In this document: positions 1 to 13,340 of the stretch, piece after piece
How the letters are laid out: every line of letters begins with the position of its first letter
Numbering within the stretch: position 1 is the stretch's first letter
From: Diprion similis
Lineage: Eukaryota; Arthropoda; Insecta; Hymenoptera; Diprionidae
NCBI RefSeq assembly: GCF_021155765.1
Contig: NC_060112.1
Coordinates: 8,742,001-8,806,000, forward strand
DNA length: 64,000 bases
Direction of reading: 5' to 3'
Position numbers and translations under genes: made by a program
The notes under the pieces: model-generated
What the model saw: the letters and a program-made list of their open reading frames with translations, nothing else
Told to the model about the DNA's origin: nothing
The model's database searches: none

Positions 1-184
1 AAAAATGCATTTTTGTTCAAACCAACAAAAATTTTTTTTATCTGTACACAGCTTTGATTTAAGCACAGCTATGGTATTTTTTTTTTTTTTTTTATAGAAA
101 ATTGAAATTTTTCTTAATGCAGCACTTCAACATTGAAAGTAGTTAAAAATTCTTACATCACAGGTATCTTAGTCTTTCCTCCTA

Positions 185-490
185 ATGTCATCCCCGGATG
201 TGAAGCAATTAAAAAAGTCCTTGAATTACGAGTCAGATGAAGATTCTAAGACTAAAATTTTGAAGGAGTATCAAGAGCTTTTGGAATCAGAACAGAAGCT
301 TGATCAAGAATTAAAACAGTTGAAGGCTGAAGCGAATGATGGATCTTCAATGGAACATACAATGCATCAGCTTCACAAGTATAACGATATTAAAGACGCT
401 GCTCAAATCATTCTTGGAGCAATGGCCAGAGCAAATGGAGTCACGATCGCCAGTTTGCACGAGAAATATGATTTACCCCTTGAAGACTGA
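185..490 (+). CDS. SWI5: DNA repair protein SWI5 homolog
   Basis: Single-exon frame of 101 aa. Swi5 pairs with Sfr1 to load and stabilise Rad51/Dmc1 filaments in homologous recombination in the nucleus. The N-terminal two thirds are charged and heptad-like (many K/E/L, about residues 5-50), as expected of the Swi5 coiled coil. The C-terminal third carries the family signature: HKYNDIKDAAQ, then ILGAMA, a GVT, and a final LHEKYDL. Length matches small fungal and insect Swi5 proteins; vertebrate forms have N-terminal extensions. ATG 185 is the first possible start in this frame because a TAG lies in frame at 170-172. A strong pyrimidine tract and AG at about 97 suggests a short 5' UTR exon starting at 98. 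A polyadenylation signal follows at 560. The next gene, NHLRC2, begins only about 170 bp after the stop, on the same strand. Confidence 0.85.
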   Translation: MSSPDVKQLKKSLNYESDEDSKTKILKEYQELLESEQKLDQELKQLKAEANDGSSMEHTMHQLHKYNDIKDAAQIILGAMARANGVTIASLHEKYDLPLED

Positions 491-559
491 TTTCATTTAA
501 CAATTGACAAGAAAACCTGTACTCTAATAAGCAGTGATTAATATAAAATTTTTGGAACA

Positions 560-565
560 AATAAA
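560..565 (+). terminator. AATAAA polyadenylation signal of SWI5
   Basis: A canonical AATAAA lies 70 nt after the SWI5 stop and about 95 nt before the first visible NHLRC2 exon. It suggests SWI5 has its own 3' end, even though the next coding exon follows at once. Confidence 0.5.
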
Positions 566-659
566 CGTTATTTATTGAACAGGAAGATGTTTTTGTGTCT
601 TCCTCTCTCCGTTTATGTGCCTGTCATTAATTTTTGCATTTTTGTTTACACTTTTATAG

Positions 660-3600
660 GCTTAGAATGGTTCAACGTCTCGCAGAGTATTTCTATGCGC
701 CAGGATCTCACTGGGAAAATATGCGTTCTCGACTTCTTCACCTACTGCTGTATCAATTGCATGCATATATTACCAGACTTGGCTGCTCTTGAAAAAAAGT
801 TTTCTATCGAGGATGGCCTTGTTGTTGTTAGTACCTTGTTTCTATTCATACAGACCTTTGACTGTTTCAACAGTTGCTCCGACTGACTAGCCATGTGTAT
901 TTTCTTTCATGAATTAGCTTAAAATTGTCAATAATTTGTTAGAAGTCCAAGATCTGATGACTAAAAAATACAACTAGCTCTTTACATTGGCTGTAATTTT
1001 TTCGCAGCAACAACCTGTTCAATGGAATCAAGTTTAGTTGTTTAAATTTACTTTCAAATAATTTTCGAAAGTCTTTGATTTATGACTGTGGTTCATTTCC
1101 AAAATAATTACAATGTCCCACTTCTAAGTTTGATCACAATCTACATTGGCACGAGATAATGTTTTTATTTAATATTATCTGGTCTCTACAATAAAATCGA
1201 TATTTTTTTCTTCAATTTCGTGCTCTTCACTATTGTATTAAAACCAAATTTTTTTGGTTCCTTGAAATCATATGTCTCAGATAACAGAGATTATTTATCC
1301 AGTAAAAAGTAGTATACGTTAAATGCTATTCGAACAAATGATTCAATCTAAAATCACTTCTTCATACGAAAAGCCCACCGATAGTGTTTGTTATAATACC
1401 AGCCTCACACTTATAAAATAATATCAAAGTTCCAATGAATATTTCTGACATCTTTGTTAAATTAAATTTTCCCATAGATTGGTGTTCACAGTGCAAAGTT
1501 TGCCAATGAAAAGGATTCGAGTAAAATTTTAGCTGCCGTTCAGAGATACAACATTGCACATCCTGTTGTTAATGATGCTAAACTTTCTATGTGGCGAGAT
1601 ATTGGAATTGTCTGTTGGCCCAGCTTAGTGATTTTAGGTAAGTAAACTTCCAGGGTGAACGGTAACAATTTTTGCTGAAATAAAATTCTGTGACTACTCT
1701 TGATTTTCCCTGTCTGTTGCCACCTTGAGTTCACATTACTTACGGTGATTCTTCATGAATCAATATTCAGCAATTAGGTCTCATCAATATCTGTAGGCTA
1801 AAACAGATTTCAGACCCAGCATGAATTTTTACAGGACCTAAGGGACAACCACTGTTTGCGTTGGTTGGCGAAGGGCACAGAGAAGAGATGTTTTTGTACA
1901 TTAAAGTTGCTCTTGCGTATTTCAAGTCTTTGAATGAAATATCTGATCATTCTTTGCCGCTAAAACCATCACAACACTTGCTGCCGGTCTCAAAAGATAC
2001 TCTCTTATTCCCTGGCAAAATACATTTGGCTAATATTAAGAATGAGGACAGAATGGTCATCGCTGACACAGGAAATAATAGGATTTTGATCATGGACCTT
2101 GAAGGGAAGGTTGAACATGTTGTGGGTGGATATGCTCCTGCTTTTCAAGATGGCAATTTTCAAACTGCTAGATTTAATGCACCGCAAGGAATTTGCAGTC
2201 TTGGGGATGAAATTTTTGTTGCGGATACAGAAAATCACGCAATTAGAAAAGTAGGAAAACCTGATAATCAAAAATACTATACTGTAGTTGCTTTTTCTAC
2301 CAAAATTGAGTGACTTATGACATCTAATGCTAAGAACTTAGTCATCCTACAGAAGAATAATTGAAACTACTGAAATTAAGGGAATGTCCTTCGCTATTTA
2401 CAGATCGACCTCGTTTTGCAAACAGTCACAACTTTGGCAGGTACAGGTGAACAAAGCCATGATTATACTGGCGGAAATATTGGCAAGGATCAGAGCCTAT
2501 CTTCTCCATGGGATGTGGCGATACACCACCATAAGCAGGGAGAAAAAACTGTACCAGTCTTGATGATTGCCATTGCGGGCACACATCAGATATGGGGCTT
2601 GTTCTTGGAAGATACGATATGGTGGAAAAAGAAGTGTGTTTTTAAGTTGCTGCAGTTTTTTTTTTCAACATTACCGGTGTACCTAATGGTATAACGTTTT
2701 CTTTTTCCACATTGCAGATCAATAAAGGCAGGTACTTGTATTACAGTAGTCGGAAGTGGAAGAGAGGAAAATCGCAATAACTCCTATCCTCATGCTGCTG
2801 GCCTAGCCCAACCCTCGGGCTTAGCGTTGGCAAGGGAAAAGAATTTGCTCTTTTTCGCAGATAGTGAGAGCAGTTCTGTCAGAGTTATTCACTTGGATGA
2901 CGGCAAAGTTTCTGGTGTATGCGGCGGTGACAGGAATCCTGGGGTAAATGAACTGCAATTCTATATTTTGTGAAATAATAAACAAGAGATTCTCAGTGAA
3001 CTTGTAGAAATTGGTGTTCTGGATAAGATGAGCCATTGTAGAGTGAAATCGAACAATCTACCAGATTTCTCACGATATTCAAGCGATTCAGAATAAAGTA
3101 TCATGTCTAAATTTATGGTCATAATATCACTATTTTCTATTCTCGTATTGATAGGGAGATGTCATAATTTGACAGTTACTCAAAGTATGATTATCTTTTA
3201 ATAAAATTGATAAAAAGTATAGATTTTTAGCCAACAAACCTCCCTAGTGAACGAGACAGAAAATCGGACCAAAGATCAGAAATTTACACATAACAAGTTC
3301 TAGATAATTTTGTAACATTTTTGATTCATACAATACCGCCAATGTACACTTCTCAATTTACGTTTTTCAAAAAAATTAATTATAACTTGTGAGAAGTCCG
3401 AATACGAATGTATATGGGTGGAACTATTACTTTTAAAATAAAATATTGCTTCCAACTGTTTTAGAATCTACATGACTTTGGAGACATAGATGGGAGGCAG
3501 TGTACAGCAAAGCTACAGCACCCGTTAGGTTTGGCTTGGGATTCCGTTGATTCGGTTGTATATATTGCAGATACATACAATCATAAAATAAAAAAAGTAG

Positions 3601-5568
3601 ACCTCCTCGGAAACTGTACCACACTTTACGGAGCCGGAAAACCAACTGCAAAGCACAAGGTTTGTGAATTGTGAATGAAAGTCATCGCATTCTATTTTCA
3701 CATTCACAGTCACAAGGTTTTACGGGTTCATTGAATGAACCAGGCATTTCCTTCGATGCTATTGCACTTACTTTTTTGTAATTAATACAGATAGCATAGA
3801 CGTAAAAAGGCTGGTGCTCTCAACAATAACCCAATAAGACTGAAATTTCTCATTTGTAATTCCAAATTCATATATCATGATACAGATATCAAACCTTGAA
3901 TCGAAAGCCACCCAGTGAGATTTAACTATTTTTATATATTATGATTTAATGGAAGCTTTGCGGATCTAGATATTTTTGAGACTCCATATCACAGCGGTAA
4001 AATTAAACGTGCCGGTCAATTTCTTTGCACGGTACCGCAATATCGAATTATTGTAGCAGTATTGAAAAGATCAGATTTTTCATTTATTCCTTGTTTAAAT
4101 CACGACACTTTTTTCAGTTTAATGAACCAAGCGGTTTAGCTGTACATCTGGGCAACAGAATCATCTACGTCGCTGACACCAACAATCACCGTATTGTGTC
4201 TATAAATTTGGAGGACAATAAAATTGATACGGTAAGACATCTAATGATGTGTTGAATACATATATGACTAGTAGAGTAAAAATTATTGTTTATTTTAAAG
4301 CATCTAATTAGTAATTAATGTTTACTGCACTGTTAAAAAAAATTTTTTTCTCTTGGCCATGCAAAGTCTAGAACGTTACTTTTTGCCAAAAGTGATATTC
4401 TCTTGAAATTTTGATTTTTCAGCTTAAGTCTAGGATATTCCTCATGCCATTTGACTATTTTGCATGTAAAATACTTGTAAATAATCACTCATATAATAAT
4501 CAGCGAAAAAAATCCATCGTATTAGAATATGAATCCTCTTCGAAGCATGAATTGTTCAGATAAACTAAATTTCTACTGAAAATTCTGATCCCACAAATTG
4601 TTAACGTTATTTTTAAATATTATCGATCACAGTTTTATGTTTATAATCAACTCATCAAATCTCATATCGTATTTCGGAGAAAATTAAAATTTCTACCCTT
4701 CCAGTGATTTTGAGGTAAAAAATCACAATTGTTGATGAAATTTTTTTTTCTTCAAATTGCAGTTGTTTACTTATGAGCAATTTATATATGATTAAATTCC
4801 AATCACAAAAATAATCTAATTTCTTTACAATTTTTTCGGGTATAATACAGTGCTTCAAAAAAAAAATTTCAAGTTGAACATTTCCTCGTTTATACAGAAA
4901 CAACTATTTACGATTTTATCTGAATAATTCCTACATTTAAATTGACGTTTCTTTTTCTATTTCGACACAATATTTTTCACTAAGCATAAAAGAATGGATT
5001 TGTATACATAATTTAAGTGGAAGATAGTGACATGGTGCGGTACCTCTTATACTTGAGTTGAAAATTCTAAATTTTAGCATAAATTAATAGCTATCAGAAC
5101 TTTGTGCTGGCAATAGTTGGAATGAAAAATCGGTTCTTTTTTCGAAACACTCTAATGTTTACTTACCAAATGTTACAGATCTCTGTTGATTTGCCAAGTG
5201 AAACAACGCATTCTGATGCTACTTACAAATTTGATGCAGAAGTGAGTTCAAACGGTGGCAACTTGGAGATTGCATTGGATGTAAAGTTCATGAACGATCT
5301 CAAGCTTAATTCAGATGCTCCCCAAACATGGGCGGTAAATTTGCCAGACAAATGGACTACCCAAGCTTCTAAAGGTGATTTGAAAACTCCGATAACTCTG
5401 AATATACCTAAAGGAGATTCGACAATGGAATTCAGCATTAATTTAGATATAATGACATGCAAGACTGACGAATGTATACCAAAAAAATTAGACCTCGTAT
5501 TTACCATACGTAGAAGTTCAAAAGCCCAATCAAGAGTCAAGCTCAACGAAATATTAGAAATTGAATAA
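660..5568 (+). CDS. NHLRC2: NHL repeat-containing protein 2 (partial at the N-terminus)
   Basis: Eight exons with matching phases: 660-826, 1478-1637, 1835-2250, 2404-2633, 2718-2943, 3465-3659, 4118-4231 and 5179-5568, about 632 codons. Domain order is that of NHLRC2: a thioredoxin-like fold with the CCINC motif ([12 protein letters not shown]) continuing through GVHSAKF and CWPSLVILG; a beta-propeller of NHL repeats ([51 protein letters not shown]); and the C-terminal beta-rich domain ending at TAA 5566-5568. The protein is a cytosolic scaffold or redox-like factor; its biochemical role is poorly known. The roughly 60 residues that precede the GLEW motif in vertebrates are absent. Exon 660 starts inside a codon, so an upstream exon is required; it is probably before position 1, which would place SWI5 within the first intron. 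A broken copy of exon 7 lies in the intron at 3710-3834. The donor at 2634 (GTGTGT) is weak. Confidence 0.9.
3710..3834 (+). pseudogene. Decayed duplicate of an NHLRC2 NHL-repeat exon
   Basis: After a good acceptor (AG 3708-3709) a phase-0 frame reads [12 protein letters not shown] and ends at TAA 3779. Shifting by one base at the T run 3772-3777 restores a matching tail ([12 protein letters not shown]) up to TAA 3835. This aligns along its whole length with the intact exon 4118-4231 (FNEPSGLAV, then [15 protein letters not shown]) and with the same vertebrate NHLRC2 repeat. It starts in the same phase as the intact exon but has no clear donor. It is most simply a relic of an exon duplication; an assembly error in the T homopolymer is the other explanation. 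Confidence 0.55.
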
Positions 5569-5873
5569 ACAGTTATTTTATATTTAATAGGTTTTAAACG
5601 TACTTTGTTAAGACAAACATATTTGGGTTAAACGATGATGGGGCAATAATTACCTTTCCTTGAGAATTCCCTGAATATCTCATGAGGCACTTCGCACACT
5701 ACCAGTTATGTTCAGCATTTTAGAATAATGATATTTTTATAATGAAAATTTTCATTTGTATTGAAAGTATAATTGAAATATAAAGTTTATATTCGATGAA
5801 TTCTGGCATTTTTGTTCTCAGAATTTATTCAAATTAAGTTAAGTCGATGGTTACGTCGTAATTTTCGAAATCT

Positions 5874-5879
5874 TTTATT
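5874..5879 (-). terminator. Polyadenylation signal of the alpha-tubulin gene
   Basis: AATAAA on the minus strand (TTTATT on plus), about 150 nt after the tubulin stop. A second copy lies at 5824-5829. The gene converges with NHLRC2, whose stop is only 460 bp away. Confidence 0.5.
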
Positions 5880-6027
5880 AATGCAGGAACAAAATAAAAG
5901 TAATTTAATATTAATGCACAACATGCATCGTTTACAATTCTGCAGGCACTTGTCAATCTGGATCAGAGTCACGTTTGTCTATTCCATTTTAATCCGCTGT
6001 ACAAAAATTGTCGCATGTGAAAACTGA

Positions 6028-7726
<1,699 letters not shown>

Positions 7727-7760
7727 GTTGTGCAGTTGATTTAAATGGTTTTCTAAGCTG

Positions 7761-8935
7761 AAATAATAGAGAAGTTCTGTGCTTCCCTGTTAGTTATTTA
7801 CCGCGGCTGACTGTGAAAACAATAACGTTTGTTTATACAGAAACAAAGCAGCTAAGCAATAATTGACATGCAATAAATGCTTTGTTTTTGGATGTGAAGA
7901 CGGTATGTGAATTTGTTTAATTATTTTCTTATATACTCGGTGTTAAATAGCGAATAAACAGCAATATTTGATACCCTTAGATATCATTATTGATGTTATG
8001 ATTTAATTTTGTGCTGCAAATAGACTTAAAGCTGCGGGATGTTGGGGAATATTGAAGACAAAATCCAGTTTTAAAACTAATCTTTCACCTTTATTTTACT
8101 ATATTTATCTTAATATTTAGTTCAATAGATCAATTATTGTTGTAAGCAGGTTGTGCTTGTCCAGAACACGGAGAGAGCTTTTCTAAACAGACAGCTGGTC
8201 AACAACTTTGTCTGTTAATGGAACGAATAAACACGTACTATGTATCTTACTAATTCAACATTTCTAACACTTTTTTCTCACTCCGACGCTAATATAAGTA
8301 TGAACGTGCGCAGTAGTAACATTGATCATATTAAATAAAGTTTGATTAGTAATTTACTAAAATAAAATATATTACTCAACTCTTTGTTCAACAAATACGA
8401 GTACGTAAATCAATCACGTGATTGAAAGATCAATAATGTTATCAACAATAAGTAAAAATCAGGTTCTATCAGTATTGCGTAAAAAAAGAACTTGTTTTGA
8501 TACACGTATAAAATGATAAATAGATTATAATATTCCATCAGTATGCCGTTTCTTTAACAATGATAAGCCAACACGTAACAATGATAGTTATAAACTCGTT
8601 CGAAACGTCCAGTAGTCTTTACATTTGTACAGACGGAGTCTGCCGAGGTTTGCCCATTATTAAACACGGAAAGAAGTGATAAGGTCAAATTGTTGAACAT
8701 ATTGTGAAAAAACGTGTCTGCTGTATAACAATGAATGATAATAACAGTTTTGCCGCAGATAAGTCCTTCGTCATCATTTCCGTGGTGTGTTTACGTGACA
8801 ATCGAATTGTTATGCAGCTTACATAATTCAACAGCAGCATGTGCGGCTTGAACGCTTATGAATAATTTTATTTGAATATATATTTTCGTTATTGGTAGAC
8901 AGAATTTCTTGATTGAAGTTAACAGTTTGCTATTG
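7761..8935. other. Intergenic: tubulin upstream region and ALAS 3' flank
   Basis: No open frame of note on either strand. It should hold the tubulin untranslated first exon and promoter and, near 8.87 kb, the ALAS 3' UTR. AATAAA on the minus strand at 8867-8872, about 65 nt after the ALAS stop, is the likely ALAS polyadenylation signal. Confidence 0.4.
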
Positions 8936-10678
8936 TTAATGAACCGAAATCACCCGAGCAATGTGCGTCGGCTTAGGTTCTTTCGATGCTTTTGGAAGGT
9001 TCAGGGAGTTCCAAACGTCTTTAATCTCCCTCGTGAGACTGTCCATCATTTGTTTTGTATGGAATGGTGTTGGTGCAAGCCTCAGCTTTTCTTCTCCCTT
9101 CGCTACAGTAGGATAATTAATAGCCTGAACGTAGTGGCCTTTTTCTCGCATCAACGTATCAGCTAGCTGGGCAGAAATTTGAGGATCTCCGATCTGAAAG
9201 TAAAAAGATACGTTACATGTATTGATCAGATTGAGAATTGTTTTGCATCTTTTGTACCGTGGCGCTAATAAAGAAAACTAACTCCAATTCAAAAGCAATT
9301 GATCGTACATCGAATGCTTGAGACACAATGTATATAAGCACGTATCTGATTCATTTCCCCAATGTAACACTGTAAAAAGCAAATTTCTTACCTTTATCGG
9401 AATGATATGTGAAGGTGACAACTCGACTGGAAGATCTGCCATGTTGAGTGCAGTCTTTAAATATGCGACGTTTTGTTGCTGTGCTTCTCTCAAGGATCGA
9501 CCTTCCTCTGAAGCAAGAATTTCAACAGCAGTCAGAGCTCCATAAAGTACAGTAGGCGGTAAGGAAGTGGTGAATATGAACCCAGCTGCGTAACTGCGCA
9601 CCATGTCAATTAGATTGGCTGATCCGACGATGTAGCCACCCATATTGCCGAAAGCTTTACCCAGAGTCCCCGAGATGATGTCCATTTTATGGAGCACCTG
9701 GTCCCTCTCCCCAACGCCAGCTCCTGAATACCCATACATACCCACGGCGTGTACTTCATCGACGAAAGTGAGTGCTCCGTACTTTTTAGCAACGTCGCAT
9801 AGCTCTTCAAGGGGACATATATCACCAGTCATGGAATGGACAGTTTCAAAGGCGACGATTTTTGGCACGGCTTTGTCTACCCTTGACAATAGCTGTTCCA
9901 GGTGATTGGGATCATTGTGCCTGAATATGTGCTTGGGAACGCCACTATTCTTAATCCCTTGTATCATGGAAGCATGGTTGCCAGTGTCGGAGAATATCTG
10001 ACAACCTGGCATGCTTCTGGCCAGTGTAAAGAGGGTAGAATCGTTGGCGACAAAGCAAGAAGTGAACAGAAGTCCTGATTCCTTCTGGTGCAGAGCTGCG
10101 AGCCGATTCTCGAGGAGCTCATGCCCGAGGGAATTACCAGATATATTCCTAGTGCCACCGGCACCAGCGCCAAACTTGTCCAAGGCTCGTCTAACCGATT
10201 TGGTAACTTCTGGATGGCGCGACATGCCCAAGTAATCGTTGGAGCACCAGACTGTTATGGGTTTTTCTCCCCAAGAGTATTCGATAGCTGCAGGGAATTC
10301 CTCGGCCAGCCGATTCACCTTCTTGAATACCCTGTAAGAGTGGTCCAGTTTCTTGCGCATGATTTGCTCGTGGAAGAATTCTTCGTACGGAAAGGTCTGC
10401 TCTTCGCTCCCTAAATTCGTCGAGGGTCTGTCATTCAGCTTTATCACATCCTCCTGAACTGCTGTACTTGCCTCTTTCACCGCGCCTTGTTCGGCGGAAA
10501 GAAAAGGACATTGACTCCTTGCATGTTCTCCCAGATCTCTTTCTGGCTCCGCAACATCGGTAGCCGAACTTGCTAGTCGTGACATGACTGGGCAATGCTG
10601 ACGGTAGTTCATTATTAAAGAAGCACCGTAATTTCTAACATAGCTGCCAGAGAGGCGGGCCAAAAATGGACAGGGCAT
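8936..10678 (-). CDS. Alas: 5-aminolevulinate synthase, mitochondrial
   Basis: Two coding exons, 10678-9392 and 9193-8936, joined in phase 0 to 514 aa. The enzyme condenses glycine and succinyl-CoA to 5-aminolevulinate, the first step of heme synthesis, in the mitochondrial matrix with PLP. The N-terminal region has three Cys-Pro heme regulatory motifs at about C3, C29 and C57, which in this family let heme inhibit import or promote turnover. The catalytic core from about residue 95 shows CSNDYLGMSRHP, GAGAGGTRNISG, DEVHAVG and SGTLGKAFG, with the PLP lysine at about K341. The last exon carries LRLAPTPFH. MPCPF was chosen as the start because it places the first CP motif as in other ALAS proteins. 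A longer upstream frame is not needed: an acceptor just before 10713 marks the start of this exon, leaving a 34-nt leader. Confidence 0.97.
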
Positions 10679-11103
10679 CTTTTTTTCTTCTTTGATCGTT
10701 TTATTTTTCAAACCTGAAATATCGGTATATATTCCAAATAAATGGTATGCAATTGTGGAAATGAACGAGGAGTCTAATCTCAATACAGATATACTTAGCG
10801 ATATGAAAATTTACTTCTGTATTCAAATGAAAGGAAAGTAGGAAGCAGGTGAAGTTGAAGGTCATACGATTAATGACATGATGCATTTTCAAAGAAATTA
10901 ATATTTTGTTATTGCAGTTGTGCCTAAAATTCAGTGACTCATAATGTATTAACATGCATATTCAAGGATCTCAACACCTCCAGTAATTAAAAAAAATTGC
11001 TAAATAGTAGTGATTTGCAATTCACTGTTTCCTTGCGTTAATATTACTAACTTGAACCTCGTGAAAGCGGAAGGTAGTAGGATATTGAAGTTAGTAACAT
11101 TAA

Positions 11104-11465
11104 GGAGGTGCCCTGATAGATTTTGACATTGACGTCCATAAATCTAAATCTTGAAGTCGATGAATCTCCAACACAAAAAAAGGGATAGCAGCACTATTTT
11201 ATACAATATTCTGAAAAAAACCACTCCAACGCATTTGCATTTGATGCTGAAATAAAATAATGGCATGAATTCTACGAACTTACAATTACGAATTCGTAGA
11301 ATCTAAGTCATTTCTTTATTTCTGTGTCAAATGAAAATATATTGGAGTGTTTTTCGTCAGAATTGTGTATAAAATGGGGATGTTGATTGTTCTTTCGGTC
11401 CAGATAAGTAGATTTTGATATTTGCAGATAAATATGTCAACGTTAAAATCGACCACGACACTCCC
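11104..11465. mobile_element. Palindromic MITE with TTAA target duplication (piggyBac-like)
   Basis: The two halves are imperfect inverted copies of each other over almost the whole 362 bp, meeting near 11285 (TTCTACGAA / TTCGTAGAA). Termini read GGAGGTGCCCTGATAGATTTT and, on the other strand, GGGAGTGTCGTGGTCGATTTT. TTAA flanks both ends (11100-11103 and 11466-11469), the target duplication of piggyBac-type transposases. There is no coding content. Part of the right arm has relatives near 32.1 and 61.8 kb. Confidence 0.7.
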
Positions 11466-12029
11466 TTAACGTTATGAAACATTTCCTAAAAACATGATCA
11501 TTCTACAACTCAAGAATCGACTTGAAAGAGCTAATTGTAAGTTTGAAAAATCTGTTTATGTCTTACTGTATTACAATTTACCAGATTTTAACTTCGATCT
11601 GGTAAATATCTACAGGTAACATAATTCGCGGTAATAATTAGTAGTGAACAATTACATAACGAATCGTAGGAGATATGTGTGAGGGGGAAAACAAGTAAAT
11701 GCAATGCGAGAAGCAGTCCTGGTTGAAAGACGTGCGTGAGTAGAAAGCGGTTTCACTTTTGCTGCAACTAAGTATCGAGATGGAAATGCGAGAAAGCGTT
11801 AAACTTTCCGTTAATGCATACGTATGTTACAATCCAAAACTCACCTCCAAAGGCGGACGAAACGTCAGTAGAACTGGTGATGTATGTACGTGTTAATATT
11901 CAAAGGGAGAAGAAGCTAATATCAACTAATATTACTTCTGATCAATATTCAGACAGTCGAGCGAAAACTGGCTCTATAAGAGTAACTGAAACACCTTGGC
12001 CAACGGTTTGGCAAAAGACCCTGAAGCGG

Positions 12030-12214
12030 AGACTGTTAAATTAGGCTCTGTCGCAACTTCAAACGAGGACAACTCCTCGCAAACCGAACGCCAGTGGAAA
12101 GTGACTGATTGTGAGCTGAGCTGAGCTGTGACTGACTTCGACTGCCTGACTGACCCAACTGGCTCAACTGTTGGTTGACTGACGGCAACCAGCTGTGCGA
12201 AGTATTCGCACAAG
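12030..12214 (+). other. Candidate plus-strand 5' UTR exon with strong donor
   Basis: A GC-richer island ends in CAAG followed by GTGAGC at 12215. It contains clustered GACTGAC/GAGCTGA motifs and no conserved protein frame. It could be a distal first exon of the MATH-domain gene starting at 14595, for which an acceptor at 14520-14521 is available. Start and ownership are uncertain. Confidence 0.25.
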
Positions 12215-12864
12215 GTGAGCCGCGCGTGAAAAACGTGAAACGTCAAGGATCAATCGATACTAGCCGTCCGAAAAACGTTGCACGACGCACTGACCGCAGC
12301 TGTGGACGAGCGGGATGGAATAAAGACCAATTTGACACGTCTATAATAAATAGACCAGTGATTAATTGCCGTATTTTGGGTCTGACGTAATCGGGGAATT
12401 TCGATTTCATTACCAACCCAAGCTTATCCGAGTTTATTATCGTCGATGTTTGATAGGAGCTTGTTACCCAGATTCATACATTAATTGTAAGTTATAGAAC
12501 GAAACGTGGCGATAATGAGTATATTTTTGTCCATGACAGCATTCTGACGTATCACGATTTGAATTTACATCATAATGGGTTTTTTTGTGTATTGTGTTAC
12601 GTCAGGATCAGTGGCAGGTACAGTTGCTATAGGAATATACAGAGAGCGCTAGTATCGGCACGGAAAAGGGAGTTAGTAAACCGGCAACAGATAGTGTCTT
12701 CGGTCAACGTAACGGATGTGGTATTATTTTCGATCAAATGAACGTAGCATTTTGAGGAAAAAAGATACAATATATAATATCAGATAATTGTATATAAAAA
12801 AGGGATAATATTTCCTCCGGCTGGGTTGGTTGGGTCCGGAGGTGATTCTATTCCCTGCACTTAC

Positions 12865-12995
12865 CGACTCGTCTAATGGATCTCGATGCTGATTCGAGAT
12901 ATGCTGCGCATAGTAGAATGCTGCAACTTCCTCTCGGCCCTACTGCTACCCTGAATATGCCTTTACCAGCAGAGTAAAGCAGCTGAGCAAAGTCC
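12865..12995 (-). other. Candidate 5' UTR exon of ALAS
   Basis: On the minus strand a GC-richer segment ends GACGAGTCG at 12865 and is followed by a consensus donor GTAAGTG. The next acceptor on this strand that fits is the one at 10714-10715, just before the ALAS start codon. The 5' border is a guess. No iron-responsive CAGTG loop was seen. Confidence 0.35.
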
Positions 12996-13180
12996 ACGGC
13001 GGTGATTTCTAAGGTTAGATTTTTTAAACATAGACCCTAGATGTCGCACGCGATATCCTATACTTCAGCATACCCAGAAGGTTTAGCAGTCTTTACACAA
13101 TGACATATTGTTATAAAGGGTGAAATCATTGGTTTCAAATTGCCGCCTTTCCTCATGATCTAGTCGTCATCATAAAAGGT

Positions 13181-13340
13181 CCGTAGATAGACGAGTGGAC
13201 AAGGGAAGATCTTCGCACGAGGAATTTTCCGTAGGATCATAATTAGCGATTGCATTGTCGGACTGTAGTATAGATCAATAAATTGGAAGAAAAATGATGA
13301 CCATGCGAAGATCTTCCCTTCCCCACTCGTCTATCTACCG
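13181..13340. mobile_element. Inverted-repeat element (MITE-like)
   Basis: Arms 13181-13217 and 13304-13340 match in inverted orientation at about 34 of 37 positions (GATAGACGAGTGG, then AAGGGAAGATCTTCGCA). The loop of about 86 bp is not coding. No clear target duplication was found, so the superfamily is unknown. Confidence 0.5.

Noticed and set aside
587..660. In-frame ATG with a hydrophobic stretch leading into the first NHLRC2 exon, looking like a signal peptide
   Set aside because: The hydrophobic codons are the pyrimidine tract of an intron ending in a good acceptor at 658-659, and NHLRC2 is cytosolic in other animals.
5223..5546. 107-aa minus-strand frame
   Set aside because: It is the antisense shadow of the last NHLRC2 exon.
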